64,000 nucleotides of DNA from Atopsyche davidsoni (taxonomy: Eukaryota; Arthropoda; Insecta; Trichoptera; Hydrobiosidae), in contig JAILWY010000002.1 in the NCBI GenBank assembly GCA_022113835.1, positions 11,572,501 through 11,636,500 of the forward strand, written 5' to 3'. Below are positions 1 through 11,873 of this stretch, one piece after another. The notes under the pieces were generated by a model, which saw only the letters and a program-made list of their open reading frames with translations, did not search any database and was not told the DNA's origin. The first letter of the stretch is position 1. Each line of letters begins with the position of its first letter. Made by a program: the position numbers and the translations under genes.

Positions 1-544
1 CTAATGGATGAAACTCAAAAGTACAGCCAAAATTACTAAGAACAAATACTAGAAGTAAATTATCTTTCCATTTGTATCCGTTAATTATTATGTTAACGTT
101 TCCACTCTATCCAATACCTTCAATTTGAAAATAAAAATAAAAATAAAATGAAAATAAAAACCGCACCACACTTTACTCAGCAAACAAGCCCGCTTTGCGT
201 TCTCTAAGTCAATTACCAGAAAATTATTATGTTTTTCGTGGGAAAAAAAAACACCACGTTGGAATTATTCCACCGCTCACCTCTGCTATGATTATACGGA
301 GGCACGATTCCATCCCCCCGTATCGCACGTCGTTTCATCCCTCACACATACGCGCCCCTCGATGCACCCCGACCCACCCCCCGCGCGGACGTAACAACAC
401 GAGTGGCTGCGGTATTAGGGTTGTTTGTTTTATTTCAGCCCACCGACTGATTTGAAAGTGACCGGAAATATTAAATTTGTTTCCCGGAAACGAATTGAAG
501 CAATGTGATAATCGAATATAACGCTATTTTACAACAGTATAGAA
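1..544. other. AT-rich non-coding stretch with one GC-richer island
   Basis: I see no gene here. The stretch is AT-rich except for an island at about 290-420 that is rich in C runs and CpG. An open frame of 86 codons crosses this island, but its product is low in complexity and matches nothing I know. Confidence 0.5.
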
Positions 545-670
545 GACTGATATATTGAAAATTGATTAAAGAAACTCTTAGAAAAATAGCATCGTGATTT
601 GTGTGGGATTTGAACCCACATTCCCAAGCTTACGTGGCCGGTGCATTACCAATTATAGGCAAAATCGTAC
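545..670 (-). mobile_element. tRNA-derived SINE, copy A
   Basis: Read on the minus strand, 670 to 594 is a 77-nt tRNA-like head with a box A-like segment, the segment GCACCGGCCACG and a box B (GGTTCAAATCC). It is followed by a body of about 50 nt to 545. The copy at 7393-7533 has the same order: tRNA head, then a CACGATG link, then a body containing TTTCTTTAATC. Two copies with the same head and tail at unrelated sites is what a tRNA-derived SINE family gives. The copy is diverged and truncated in its tail. It is not a working tRNA gene, because the cloverleaf is degraded. I infer Pol III promoter ancestry from boxes A and B only. Confidence 0.75.
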
Positions 671-3600
671 TTCCTGTGAGACGGTCTTCACAAAAATCAA
701 TAATATAGTATAGAAGACAGTTTTGAATGAATAAACACAACGCACTAAAAATATTTACTAACATTAAGTCGTTTTAATAAATGTGTTCATAAAAATAGAA
801 TGTATAATTTCATACAGACGTAAAACATTTACTGTAATGTATCAAACATATTTGAATAAAAACATGTATTTTTATAAATATATTAACGGCTTGGATCTAA
901 TGTCGGGTATAAAAAAACATGTAAGTAACCGATCAGGGAATTGCGACTTACGTGTAGTCTTGAAGTTTCAGTTATAAAAAATAATCATTTTTTATAAATA
1001 TTTAATAACAATCATTGCGTATTTTAGTTTATTGATAGTATATAAATAAATAAATTGGTTTTACTTTGTTATTTGGTTCTTTGGTTGGATCTTGCGTGCC
1101 ACGGCAGGTGTTGCGAGACGCGAGCATCCGTCATACAAGAATCCTCCCTTCATATCTTGCGGGTATTTTTTATAACACCTACCCTCGGAGGTTTTCTTCC
1201 GTATATTATTTGATTAATGCGTGTTAGGAGTAATTAAACGCTCCCTTTATTATTGTTGTTTTATTACAGTTATGTAATGTTAGCGCTAGAACGTGGTGTG
1301 CTCTCCAGCCTCTTGATCATTTCTTTTAAATAACTACACATTTTTTAAAATGTTTTCGCTGGTACATGAAATTTGATACTGAAAACGTGAAAAGCTCATC
1401 GGAGTGCGCCAATTTTATTTCACGTCTTTAGAGAATACAGAGTAAGTGGTCTAGCTTTTACAGTATGTATCTTAAAATTGAAGAGATGACAAAAAATCTG
1501 AAGTTTTCTTATTTGCATCAAAAGCTTTGTTTTGGGCAGAAACGAATTTAATACTCAGAAATTAATAAAACTATATACGCGTCAAGTACTATTGAAGTTA
1601 GATGATGTGTATATTTTGGATAAATCGACATATTTTTTAAAGTAAGTATATCTTTATCACTTGAGGCCAAATACATAAAGACGATCAACCATGTCATAAA
1701 TATATATTTTTTTAATATTCAATGCTTATATTTAACAATAAGCTTGCCAGTGTTTTTTGCTTATTGGAATTGTGTTTGTATTAAAAATCTTGAAATAAAA
1801 TCCGGCTTCTTTTCGGAATTTTTTTCTTAATTATACTACAAGCTTCCCTTTGATAAAATGAATCACGATTTTAATAAGATTTAAATGACTCCCTTGTTTT
1901 AAATAATTTTACTTTTTCATTATGCTTGAAATAATTATAACTGTTTCCCTAAAAACCAGAAAACTCTAAACTTTCTGAAGAAAACTGGGCAGTTGTAAAA
2001 CAATAAGATTATTTATACGATATTGTTTCATTTAGATACAAATTATATTTATTATATTTATAAAACTATTTGGTTGCGTACGTTTTAAGTAAATTATTTT
2101 TATTAATAGGCGTGTGTTTAGGTCGTCATTATTTTTCACGGGTTAAATTTGAAGTTTCCCGTTTAAAAACATACTGTTGCTTTAATATTAAAAATCACAT
2201 TTTTTTTAATAAATTTTCCACGGACAAAAAAATCCAAAGAAACGTTATTGATGTTAAAGTACTAATATGTTCAATGTGAAAGATAAAAATAGAAAACTTT
2301 ATTGAAAATTCTATGTAACAGATGACAATAGGGCTCAAATATACCCATGAAGGTATCTGAAGGGAGGCATTAGGGTGGATAATGACGCCTTCAAGAGTTT
2401 ACTCCCCTTAAGGTCCGGGGATGATGTAAAATTCTACCCCGAGAAGGGTTGTCAATTTTACGACTATAGGCAGGTACAATCTTCCAGGATACTTCGGAAT
2501 TTTTTACTTCCAGAATTACGTCTATTTTTTTTACTGCATAAAGAGAATAGAAGACTTCTTTACTATTTTGTAAACATAAAATTTTTAAGGTATATATATT
2601 TATTTACTCTTTTACATTTTCAATTTGAAGTAAATATTTATTCTGCTAATAACAGTAAAGTTTACAAGTTGAAGTCGTTTTGTAAGAATCGATTGGATAA
2701 CTATTATTGTTTGGAATTTTGAAAGATTTTTAAGTCATTGATAAAAACAATTGAAACGGCGAGTTTCAAGAAAAATAAACACTTGCCTTACAGAATTTTT
2801 TTTGTGATTCATAAAAAATTATCACTAAAAACAAGAGTCAGTCGCAGAACACTCATACACTCGTAATAAAATAGATTAATTAGTATAAAGCTAAACGTGA
2901 GTTTTATATTACATGTTAGTTTTCTAATATTTATTATTAATTAATTTTGAAAATAAAAACACTTTATTCATGCAAAAAAAGACAAAAAAACCAACTTTAT
3001 CTATTTACAATAGTGAGATTAAAATAAATTAAATCTCATTATTGACATATCTACCGAATGTATTTGGTTTGACATCTTATGAAAACATATTTCGCAAGAA
3101 AAAAATATTTCTATTAACTCGTTAATATCTTCGTAAAATTTGTCAAAAAATATATTTCTCTTTGTAAAATTTTGCATACATTTTTTTCATTGGGTCACAA
3201 AAATATAATAGGCCATTTCTATCAGTAATTCTCCAAAGTTCTTTTTGTTGAAGCCCTGAAAAAAAAAACCGGGAATATTTCAAAAGTGGAACACCTGCCG
3301 CCGAATGATGACGTCACCCATATTCCCACCCCTTCCACATTTCACCTTCATCCCCAACCCCTCTCCCCAGCCCTGACGAACTGAAACTGAAACTCTGCCA
3401 TTTAAATTAGAATCGAAATAATCTGACGTAGGTTCGGAGGGTCTCTCACGCAGGCTGTACCTCGTATAGATTTACTCAGATAGACAAAGTACTTCCTCAA
3501 GTGATTTAGTTCTAATATACATCTTGAATACGCACGTCTTCGAATTTAACAAACCACTTTGCCAGACTCCCTCGTTATCTTATTTCCGGTAATTTTTCAC

Positions 3601-6599
3601 TATCCTTACATTTGAAACGTGCTTTGTGTTAAGCAACATCACTTTTTGTATATGCGAATATGTCAATATTACATTAAACATGATATAAAACAAACATTAC
3701 CCTTTCAACCCTGAGGTGATTATTACTTCTGAGAGAAAATTTTTGCCACCTGGGCTGACAACGAAAATTTACCGTCTCTCTGGAAACGTTGAATCACGTG
3801 TAACCCGACTAGCCTGAATTTTCAAGTTTATCGTTTATTATTTAAAGCATGACTTCAGAAGCAAAATCAAAACACCACAAGTTACGTGACTTTAAATCAA
3901 AATAAATTATTCAGTATTTTACATATTTAAATATATAAGGACAGAAATAAATATCAGTGTGTTTTGACGTCATCTGTTGTACACAAAATATATTATTATA
4001 TTTGATCAATCGTTTAAAAAAAATTGAATGCCAATAATTTTTTTTATTGTCATTTTTTAAATACATCGGACGTTTTATTCAAAAAAAAATTGCAGACCGA
4101 AGGTTTTATTTCCTTTTTTAATTTTAATAAAATCTCTGTTTACAAAACGTTTCGTACCTCGCGAGCACTTCTGCGCTTGCCGAGCAAACACGAGTCCGCA
4201 GCACTTTCATAAATGTTTAATAAAAAAAACATAACTTTGAATGAAGCCCCGGCACAGCGATGGCACAACACGCAAAGTTTTTTTGCAATTTGGAAAATAA
4301 ATATTTACTGAAATTTTTCTACCGCGCTAATCTTGATAAGTGTCAGAAAATCTTCCGTCGTATTTTCAGTGATGTTTTGAATACCAATGATCATGTATTC
4401 GCATGCTTTGGCAAACTGCTCTTATCCGATGATTTTAGAATTTCTTGGGAGCCGAGCCCAAGTCCCGTAACTCGAAACCACCAAAGATGGTCCGAGTAAC
4501 GAAACCACAAATAACACACAGAACCCAAAAAATCCTTAAATTATTATATATTTTTAAATGGTGTGCATTTTTCAACTTTACAGATTCATTGACTTTGTAT
4601 GGAAATTTTTATTTTGTATTCTCCTGAAATATTTTCTGATATTCGTATAGTTTTAACGAATGCGACCGCAATAAAATATAAACTAATCTACATATTCAAA
4701 AACTTCGGGGCATCATTTACTCGGTGAAGGTAGTTTCGGCTTTCAGTTTGGGTCCACTTCCTGCGCTGGGACGGAAGTGGACGCAAAGACGGAAATGGCA
4801 AAGGACACATCGTTAGGCCTTTTTCTAACGTCAGATGACGCCTCCGATCAGCTGACCGGTTCGGCCATTTTTTACCCGGCACGGCTCGGTGCCCGGGGGA
4901 AGGGGATGCGTTTGTCTTCTTTTGACTCCGAGGAGAAGTTCTTTCAGGATAAAGTTTCAGTCCACATCTGGTAGAAACTTCATTGTTGCTTTAAGGCTTG
5001 TTAAATCTCTTATCTCTTCATTCTGAAACAATCGTGTTATACGAGTATATTTAATTGTGTTCTTTTATTTATATCTAAAGTAATTTTTTATTTTTTTCGT
5101 ATGGTAAAATTTATATTTATTGCATTTATATTGAATTTATGACAGACATGTACAATTTATGATAATCCATATTAAAACAACAGATATGAATAATTGAATA
5201 CCTGGTAGATTAACGCTTATTTTTGAGCGTTTTCGTCTATGATAAGTTTTTCAGATTAGATGTCTGAAGTCAAGCCTGAAACTAAACTGAAAAAAACCCC
5301 CGAGATACAAAACCGCACGCAGACTCTTGTATCTATTTAACTATTTATACTTGTTGTTTTATAAATGTTATATTATTAACATTATTGTTTTTTTTTAAAT
5401 TTTGTTATCGTCCCTTAAAAATCAAATATCTCTGCAGATGAAATTAAATTACAACATCAATTTTCAGTACGCCCAGTTAAAAGAAAACGATAGAAAAAAA
5501 ACAAGAAAACTGAAATTTTAATTTATATAGTATGTGGTACGTTTAGTGGAAGAAAAAATATCGTAAACTGTAAACATGAAAAACGTAATAAACTTTAGTA
5601 TTTGTAGTCCACAAAACACGCTCTCTGAGGAGGTAATCCACACCATCATTAAGAGGTCGTTAATATGAAATATAGGGGCTGAATAAGCAACGGTGGTGCT
5701 TTCGCTATACGTTACACCCCCAGTGCAAACTGCAGTGTTTGTTTACCCTTAATTTATATGTTTGTTCGCACGTTTAGGCTTTCGCGGTTTCAGCTGCAAT
5801 TTTTCCAAAGATTTTATAATTATTTAATTAAGACCAATACGTCAAAAAAATTATACGATTTTGTGATTTCACATTTTCAGATCGGTAGGTTTGCGAGGAT
5901 TAGCATTTTGGCTTTGGCTTACTACTTTCTCTGGTCTATTGGTATTGATGATATCAAAAGTTATAAAAAAATGATTATCATAATATTATTTTTAGACAAA
6001 TTATAGTCAAAACATAACAAAGTACCATAAATAATGCATTTCAAGGTAAATGTCAATGTTACTTTAAGACTACGCTAAAAACAATAAAAAAGTATGGGTG
6101 TAAGTAGATTTAAGTTTTTTTATATGATATCAATGGTTTTTGGTTAGGTTGAGTAATACACAACCAAACGAGTTTCCCTCGTACTTCTTCAATATTAATG
6201 TAAAATATTACAAACGTATATCAAAGTTGGCGGATTATCTCTGTCGTTTCTAGCGGGGTGGTTTTTTTTTTTTTGTATAATGCGAAAAGGTTCGCTCATA
6301 TTAAGTCTGATATCGTATTTTTGGGGGATGCGTTTAGTGAGCATCACTTTTCATACAAACAGAATTATTGTCTCGTAAGGGTGGCGCAAAAAATATATAT
6401 CTACACCCCTTTTGTAGACACTCACCCGCACCTACCCCTATGGTGAATTTTAAATTTAGAGCGTGGCCGGAAATGGAAGAGAAAATTGTCCCATTTCAAT
6501 TACTAAATGCTTTTCACGTTTTCATTTCGTTCATTTAATTTTGCGATGTTAATACATACGGGTATATTGTTTGACAAGAAGGGGATCAGTGAAGGGGAC
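671..6599. other. Non-coding stretch with scattered GC-richer islands
   Basis: No gene is recognisable. The background is AT-rich with many homopolymer runs. GC-richer islands lie at about 1080-1200, 2330-2460, 3290-3480, 4140-4210, 4690-4960 and 5620-5720. The island at 4690-4960 contains a GCCATTTTT YY1/Pho-like core at 4864. Open frames of 60-115 codons occur, but none resembles a known domain or has supporting splice signals. Confidence 0.5.
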
Positions 6600-6615
6600 A
6601 CACACAAATAAACAT

Positions 6616-6686
<71 letters not shown>
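6600..6686. repeat. (CA)n-(TA)n compound microsatellite
   Basis: A short CA-rich tract, about 6600-6630, runs directly into about 28 TA units to 6686. Open frames on both strands here read Tyr-Ile or His-Thr repeats and are artefacts of the microsatellite. Confidence 0.97.
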
Positions 6687-6688
<2 letters not shown>

Positions 6689-7281
6689 ATTTCAGCCGCA
6701 ATTGTTTGCAACTGCTTGCCATCATACCTCTTCTCCTTGCAGTTTCGTATTCATACAAAGTGTTTTGAATCACTAATTGCTTGGATGTTTCCTGCATTGG
6801 GAGATAATAAATAACAAATTCTATTTCATTTATAACTACAAAATAAATCATCAATTAATCTACGAGTATATAGGAGTATGGAAGCTAAACCATCGGTTAT
6901 CGAAGCGTGCATGCCACATGATTTAATTATCCCCAGCGCCCAGCTCCCCAGTCGTGTTCGTGTCGTGTTCCGCCCGTGCTGGAAGAGTGTTCCTGACCGC
7001 TATTACTGCTAATGTCGCATCCGGTGAGGGCCTCGGGCGGCACGCGAGCCCGCGGTCTAGCGCCCCGGTTAAACAGAAGATTGCTCTTTATCGTTCGTTT
7101 ATGAACAAACATTTCTTGGTGTTGATTTATTTTCATGTAATATTTAAACATTTCACACAACAATCCGTGATTTTCGTCAGGAATATGTCGTTCTTTTTTT
7201 TTATTTACATATATAATTTACGCACATCCATGTCAATCAGAATGCGTTTTTATTTACCCATGCAGGTATTAGTATGTTTAT
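6687..7281. other. Non-coding stretch with GC-richer island
   Basis: No gene is seen. A GC-richer, CpG-containing island spans about 6930-7080. It carries overlapping frames on both strands, 78 and 111 codons, neither of which I recognise. Confidence 0.45.
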
Positions 7282-7533
7282 GTGATTAAGTACATTTTTT
7301 CATACATTGAAAACGATTAAAGAAAATTGATTAGCCCGAGCATATTAGTTCATATGTAGATTATGATTATTAAAAATTCTCACTAAATTGCAGTGGCTCG
7401 TTAGCATAGTTGGATAAATGCACCGGCCATGAAAGCTTGGGGATGTGGGTTCGAATCCCTCACAAGTCACGATGATATTTTCTGAGAGTTTTCTTTAATC
7501 GTTTTCAATGTATGAAAAAATGTGCTTAATCAC
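7282..7533 (+). mobile_element. tRNA-derived SINE, copy B, inside a 45-bp inverted repeat
   Basis: The segment 7393-7470 is a 78-nt tRNA-like head. Its ends GTGGCT and AGTCAC can still pair as an acceptor stem. It has a box A-like TAGCATAGTTGG and a good box B, GGTTCGAATCC. The SINE body follows to 7533 and matches the body of copy A. The last 45 nt (7489-7533) are repeated in inverted orientation at 7282-7326 with a single mismatch, so the tRNA head sits in the loop of a potential 252-nt hairpin. Either a second SINE tail lies head to head with this copy, or a local inversion has copied the tail. It is a retroposon relic, not a tRNA gene. Confidence 0.8.
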
Positions 7534-7556
7534 GTCCTTAAAAGTACATATATCAA

Positions 7557-7806
7557 TCTATCTACTATAATCTACTATAATAATAGCCATTGTGTGTTTG
7601 TATGTTTGTATGTATGTATGTATGTTTCATTTTTCCGTTCTGTATAAAATATCTTAAAAGATACAACGCTGATTTTTTGCACATAAGTTAAGTAAATTTT
7701 TCCGCAGCTATGTGCCGAATTTCAAGACGATAGGATAATATTTTCATTCATAAACTTTAAAATATGCTCATCAAATACGTCATTTTATGACGGGCTACAT
7801 TGCTAG
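7557..7806 (+). mobile_element. Small non-autonomous Helitron
   Basis: The element begins with TC (7557-7558) after an A and ends with CTAG (7803-7806) before a T, as expected for Helitron insertion between A and T. A perfect 6-bp hairpin (CGTCAT/ATGACG with a TTT loop, 7778-7792) lies 10 nt before the CTAG, the standard Helitron 3' structure. There are no terminal inverted repeats, no target-site duplication and no coding capacity. A TGTA-rich tract near 7590-7625 lies in its 5' part. The element starts 23 bp after SINE copy B. The 5' boundary is less certain than the 3' end, because TCTA-like motifs repeat there. Confidence 0.7.
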
Positions 7807-8791
7807 TAATATGATAAAATTGTTGGGCTCCTCATAAACTTTTAACTATAAGAAACTCTATTAATTCTCATAAAACGTTGCTTATTTACTCGATGACATC
7901 TTAAAAAATATTTTGTAATCGTCAGAAGTTTTTAATAAAAGACGTAGTTTTAAATTAATACAATCCAAAAAAAAAACCTCCTTTGTGGTTTTGAAACTAT
8001 TGTTATGAAAAAGGCTTTAAAAACCCATAATACTTATAATACAATTCTAATATCAGAAAACTTCTAATATTATTTGATAAAAATAAAATCATCGTGGTCT
8101 TCTAGCTATTTTTCTATTCCTATTTTTATCAAAACAATTTCTGAGAGGCTGTCATCAAAATATATCCGCTTGTATTTTAAAATATTTACGAAAATTCCTT
8201 TACATTTTTTCTGTTTGTTTTTGAAGTGACCCTTTAAGCTCTTTTTTAGACGTGACGTAATTTTAATAAAAAATAATACGGTAAAAAGAACGAGTTCGGA
8301 AACAGGCATTGAAAGTAATAATTATTTGAATAAAATGAAAGCCTCCCGACTACCCCTCTCAAAGATATTAAATTAACATCCACACACGGGGTGGCGGATC
8401 TCTTTTAGGGGTAGCAGTGATATATTTATTTCCACCCCTTTGTGATTTAATCTGCCAGTAGATTCGCTCTCATGTTTGAGTCTGCGACTAAGAATTATTT
8501 ATTTTAAATTCGTTTGCCATTTACGATTTTCATATTGCTACAAAGGCAAACCTGAGTCTAAATTACTGTTTTACCTTAAATAAACAAATGATTGTTTTAA
8601 TTTTTTGTTTTTTTATTAAATATTATTTGTTTAAAAAAATATGGTATATATTTACAATTGAGTTGCTAAAAACACATTTCTTTTTTGTCTAAGCCATATT
8701 ACATAATTATGTATTTAAGTATTTTTTTATGAAGGTAGTTAGTTACAAGTACGAAATAAATAATAATTCAATCTGATTTTTCAGGATTTTT

Positions 8792-8826
8792 TACTAAGCA
8801 ATTTTTTTTTTGTTTCAGGTGAGTGA
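8792..8826 (+). promoter_or_regulatory. Candidate recursive splice site (juxtaposed 3'ss/5'ss)
   Basis: A branch-point-like TACTAAG (about 8793) is followed by a tract of ten T, then TGTTTCAG ending at 8818, and immediately by GTGAGT at 8819. A strong 3' splice site abutting a strong 5' splice site with no exon between is the signature of a recursive splice (ratchet) site, known from very long insect introns. Use in vivo is inferred from sequence alone. Confidence 0.45.
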
Positions 8827-11800
8827 CTTGAAATATATTCAACCCAGAGTTTAAATCTTCGTTCTGCAAGAAAGATAAGTTTTCGTAATATTAAGAAATA
8901 TGTACCTATTTTTACTACTTTAAGTATTTATTCCCGTCATATAACAACGTTAAGATTCATACATTTTCAAAATTTCAGTAACATATTCCTTTTTTTATAG
9001 TAAAAATGCTATATTTATATTTAAATGTTTGCACAGAATATTTTCATGTTTTATATAAATGAAAACATATTAATGGGAACCGCACTCACAGCAAACGATT
9101 TATCTTAATTAAATCAAACGATTACACCTATACAAATTATAGGTAATTTATTCAACAAACCTGTTATCATTATATAAACTAAATTATCTATCAAGAATGA
9201 GGCTTTGACGATTTTAAATATCGTTTTTTACCCACGATAGGGTTAGAAAAAGGGGTAGCAAAATCCGTGTCTTTAGGCAAATATTATATACCAATTTGGT
9301 GATATTTTTAAAATGGTATTATCTGAAATCCTTGGTAAATTTCTAGATGGTGTTGATAGTATACGGATCATTCGTACTTAAAAAGTGTGGGTGTATCTGA
9401 AACAAGCCAGGAGCGTCTATTCCTAGTCTGGGGGTAGTTTTCTTGTGACTCTCTGTGGCGGAGATGTGAAACCTAATCCCTTTTTACACCGACCAACCCC
9501 TCGGGAGTGTTGAATGAGATCTAGACCGCCCATACAGTATATATCTCCGTCCAGTGCTGTTTTTATTTAGATATGCGGCTTTTATTCTGGAATAGATGCG
9601 AACTTTTTGTGTAAAAACTGAATTTGTAATAATATCTCACACGAGAGTGCTTTTCTACGAGATATAGTGTAAAAGAATTTATTAAATTATCTATTTGGCA
9701 AACATGCTAGTTTACTATAAATTTCATATCAATGAGTTCAAGACATATTTTAGATTTATCAAATACGTAAATTTGTTTCAGGATTACAATTGCAACCATT
9801 AAATTTTTTCAAAATTATAAATTCCTATATTTTTTCTATTATTATTTAATATTATATTTTTTATTATTATAATAAAAGTTGGAACGGAGAAATTCACGGT
9901 AAAAATTGAAATATATGAAAATATTTTTAATATATTTCTTTATTGAGATTTTGGCATAAACTGACATTAGGAAAAATAAACGAAATTCCCTTTGACGGGC
10001 AAAGCTTAACTTGCGGTTTCCGACTCTCTCGGAATCAAAGGAGCGGGTCTCGGAAAGCTCTTTCTACATAAAAATTATAATATTTATTTATTAAAAATAA
10101 TCATTTCATAGAACTACCACGAATTTTTTTTTTCATAGAATCAAAAATTTAATTTAAATATGCGGCCTAAAATATTTTTTTCACATTCAATAATAAATTT
10201 AGTATTTAGCTCCGTTATCAAGCGTTACTTTTCTTATTTGGCCACGTTTTTCTTAACAATAAATATATCACCCTACAGTTGATTTTCTGTGGGAAAATCG
10301 AAGAAAAAAGGGGCATTGGAAGAAGGAAACTTACGTGGATGCAGATCTTAAGAAAGTACGGCCAAATTAGTGAAACCACCCTAAGATAGAAGTGTATTCG
10401 ATGAAATGGTTTTGTATTTTCATGCAAATGTTACTGAACTATTTAAAAAAATATTCTATGAACTTTGAATTTTTATCATCATTAAATTAGGAAGATAAAT
10501 TTAATGTATATCAAATTAATGTATGGCTATTTTTTATTAAAATAAACCCAACCCAACCATTTATAATCCATTTTACTCTAAAACCTTGTAGCTATGCTAT
10601 TTACAAGAAAATTATTACCTTTTCATCGTCTTCAGTACTTAAATATTAACATCAATTAAATATACCATTTATTATAATCTGTCTAAGTTAATGTATTAAT
10701 TTTCATAGTTTGAATATAACAACTTAAACTTTTAAGATTGAAAGTGTTTATAAATGAACCAGAAACATAACTATTGTTTACCAAAACAATTTGATTTATT
10801 AAATTGATAAAATGTCTGTGCAATGTGCACGTCGGTTATAAAAACCCGAAGATAACATTTTTCGAGTATCGTAAATCAATGTAATCCATTTAACCCCCAA
10901 ATTATTTATTTCCCTGCACTTGAACGCGGTATTATTTACAAGACGTTTATTGCAGTGGCGGCACTAAGTACTATGATACATAAATCGTCCTTACGGGCGC
11001 TGTGGTAAAGGTTTTACTGGGGTTGGGTAATCGTCGAAGGCTGTACTCCTGCCCCGGTGGTTCGGACAGCATCCCCTGCGGAGGGAAGGGATGATGTATA
11101 CCGAGGGGTTTCAGAACGTTTGATAACAGTTTATAGAATTTTATTGGGTAGTGACCCGGGCCAAGAATGATCTCTGTGCCTTTTTCAGAAAGTACATTTA
11201 TATATTTGACTTGCCTATTACCCCCGCAATGATATTCTTCACGTTTTTTTTTTTTTTATTTTTGAGCTTTTATTTGCTCAACCATACTTAAGTATATTTT
11301 TAAAAAAATAATTATGATTTTACGTATATAAATCTTAAATGTCACAGTGACGCTTTCACCATGTAGTCCCGGGTTTAAATGTACCATAAGTAATTATTAT
11401 TTATTTTAATTTATTAATTTTTAAAATGAAATTGATCTATTTTAAGACTTATTAATTAAAAAAATACTTCACATGCCAAAGATGTATTTTTTCGAAAAAC
11501 CCCGCATTTACTTTTAAATACATTAAATACTTTTAACTTTCATCTGCATTTCACAGTTTTTTCAATCCCGTGGTAATCTTGTTATAGATTTTTCGTTCTC
11601 AAAATATTTTTACGTGTCTCTGTACTTTTGTTGAATATTAACGTTTGCTTTGTATCACATTTGATAAAAAAAATAATAGTCATATTTTAGCTTTGCTTCT
11701 ATTCCATATAAATTATCTCGATGTCATTTTTACTCTTATTTTTTCAGTAAAATAATAATTTTACCCTTTTGTGAAATGTTTTCGAATATTTACCAATGGA

Positions 11801-11853
11801 AAAGTAGTAACATCTCCCCTTATTTCATATTTGACACATTCTAGTCTTCTTCT

Positions 11854-11873
11854 TATATATATATATATATATA
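11854..11873. repeat. (TA)n microsatellite
   Basis: About ten TA units. Confidence 0.9.

Noticed and set aside
6549..6854. Frames on both strands with Tyr-Ile and Val-Cys repeats
   Set aside because: They are translations of the (CA)n-(TA)n microsatellite.
7393..7470. Functional tRNA gene
   Set aside because: Acceptor ends and box B are good, but the anticodon arm does not pair properly. The same head with the same tail occurs at 545-670, so it is a SINE.
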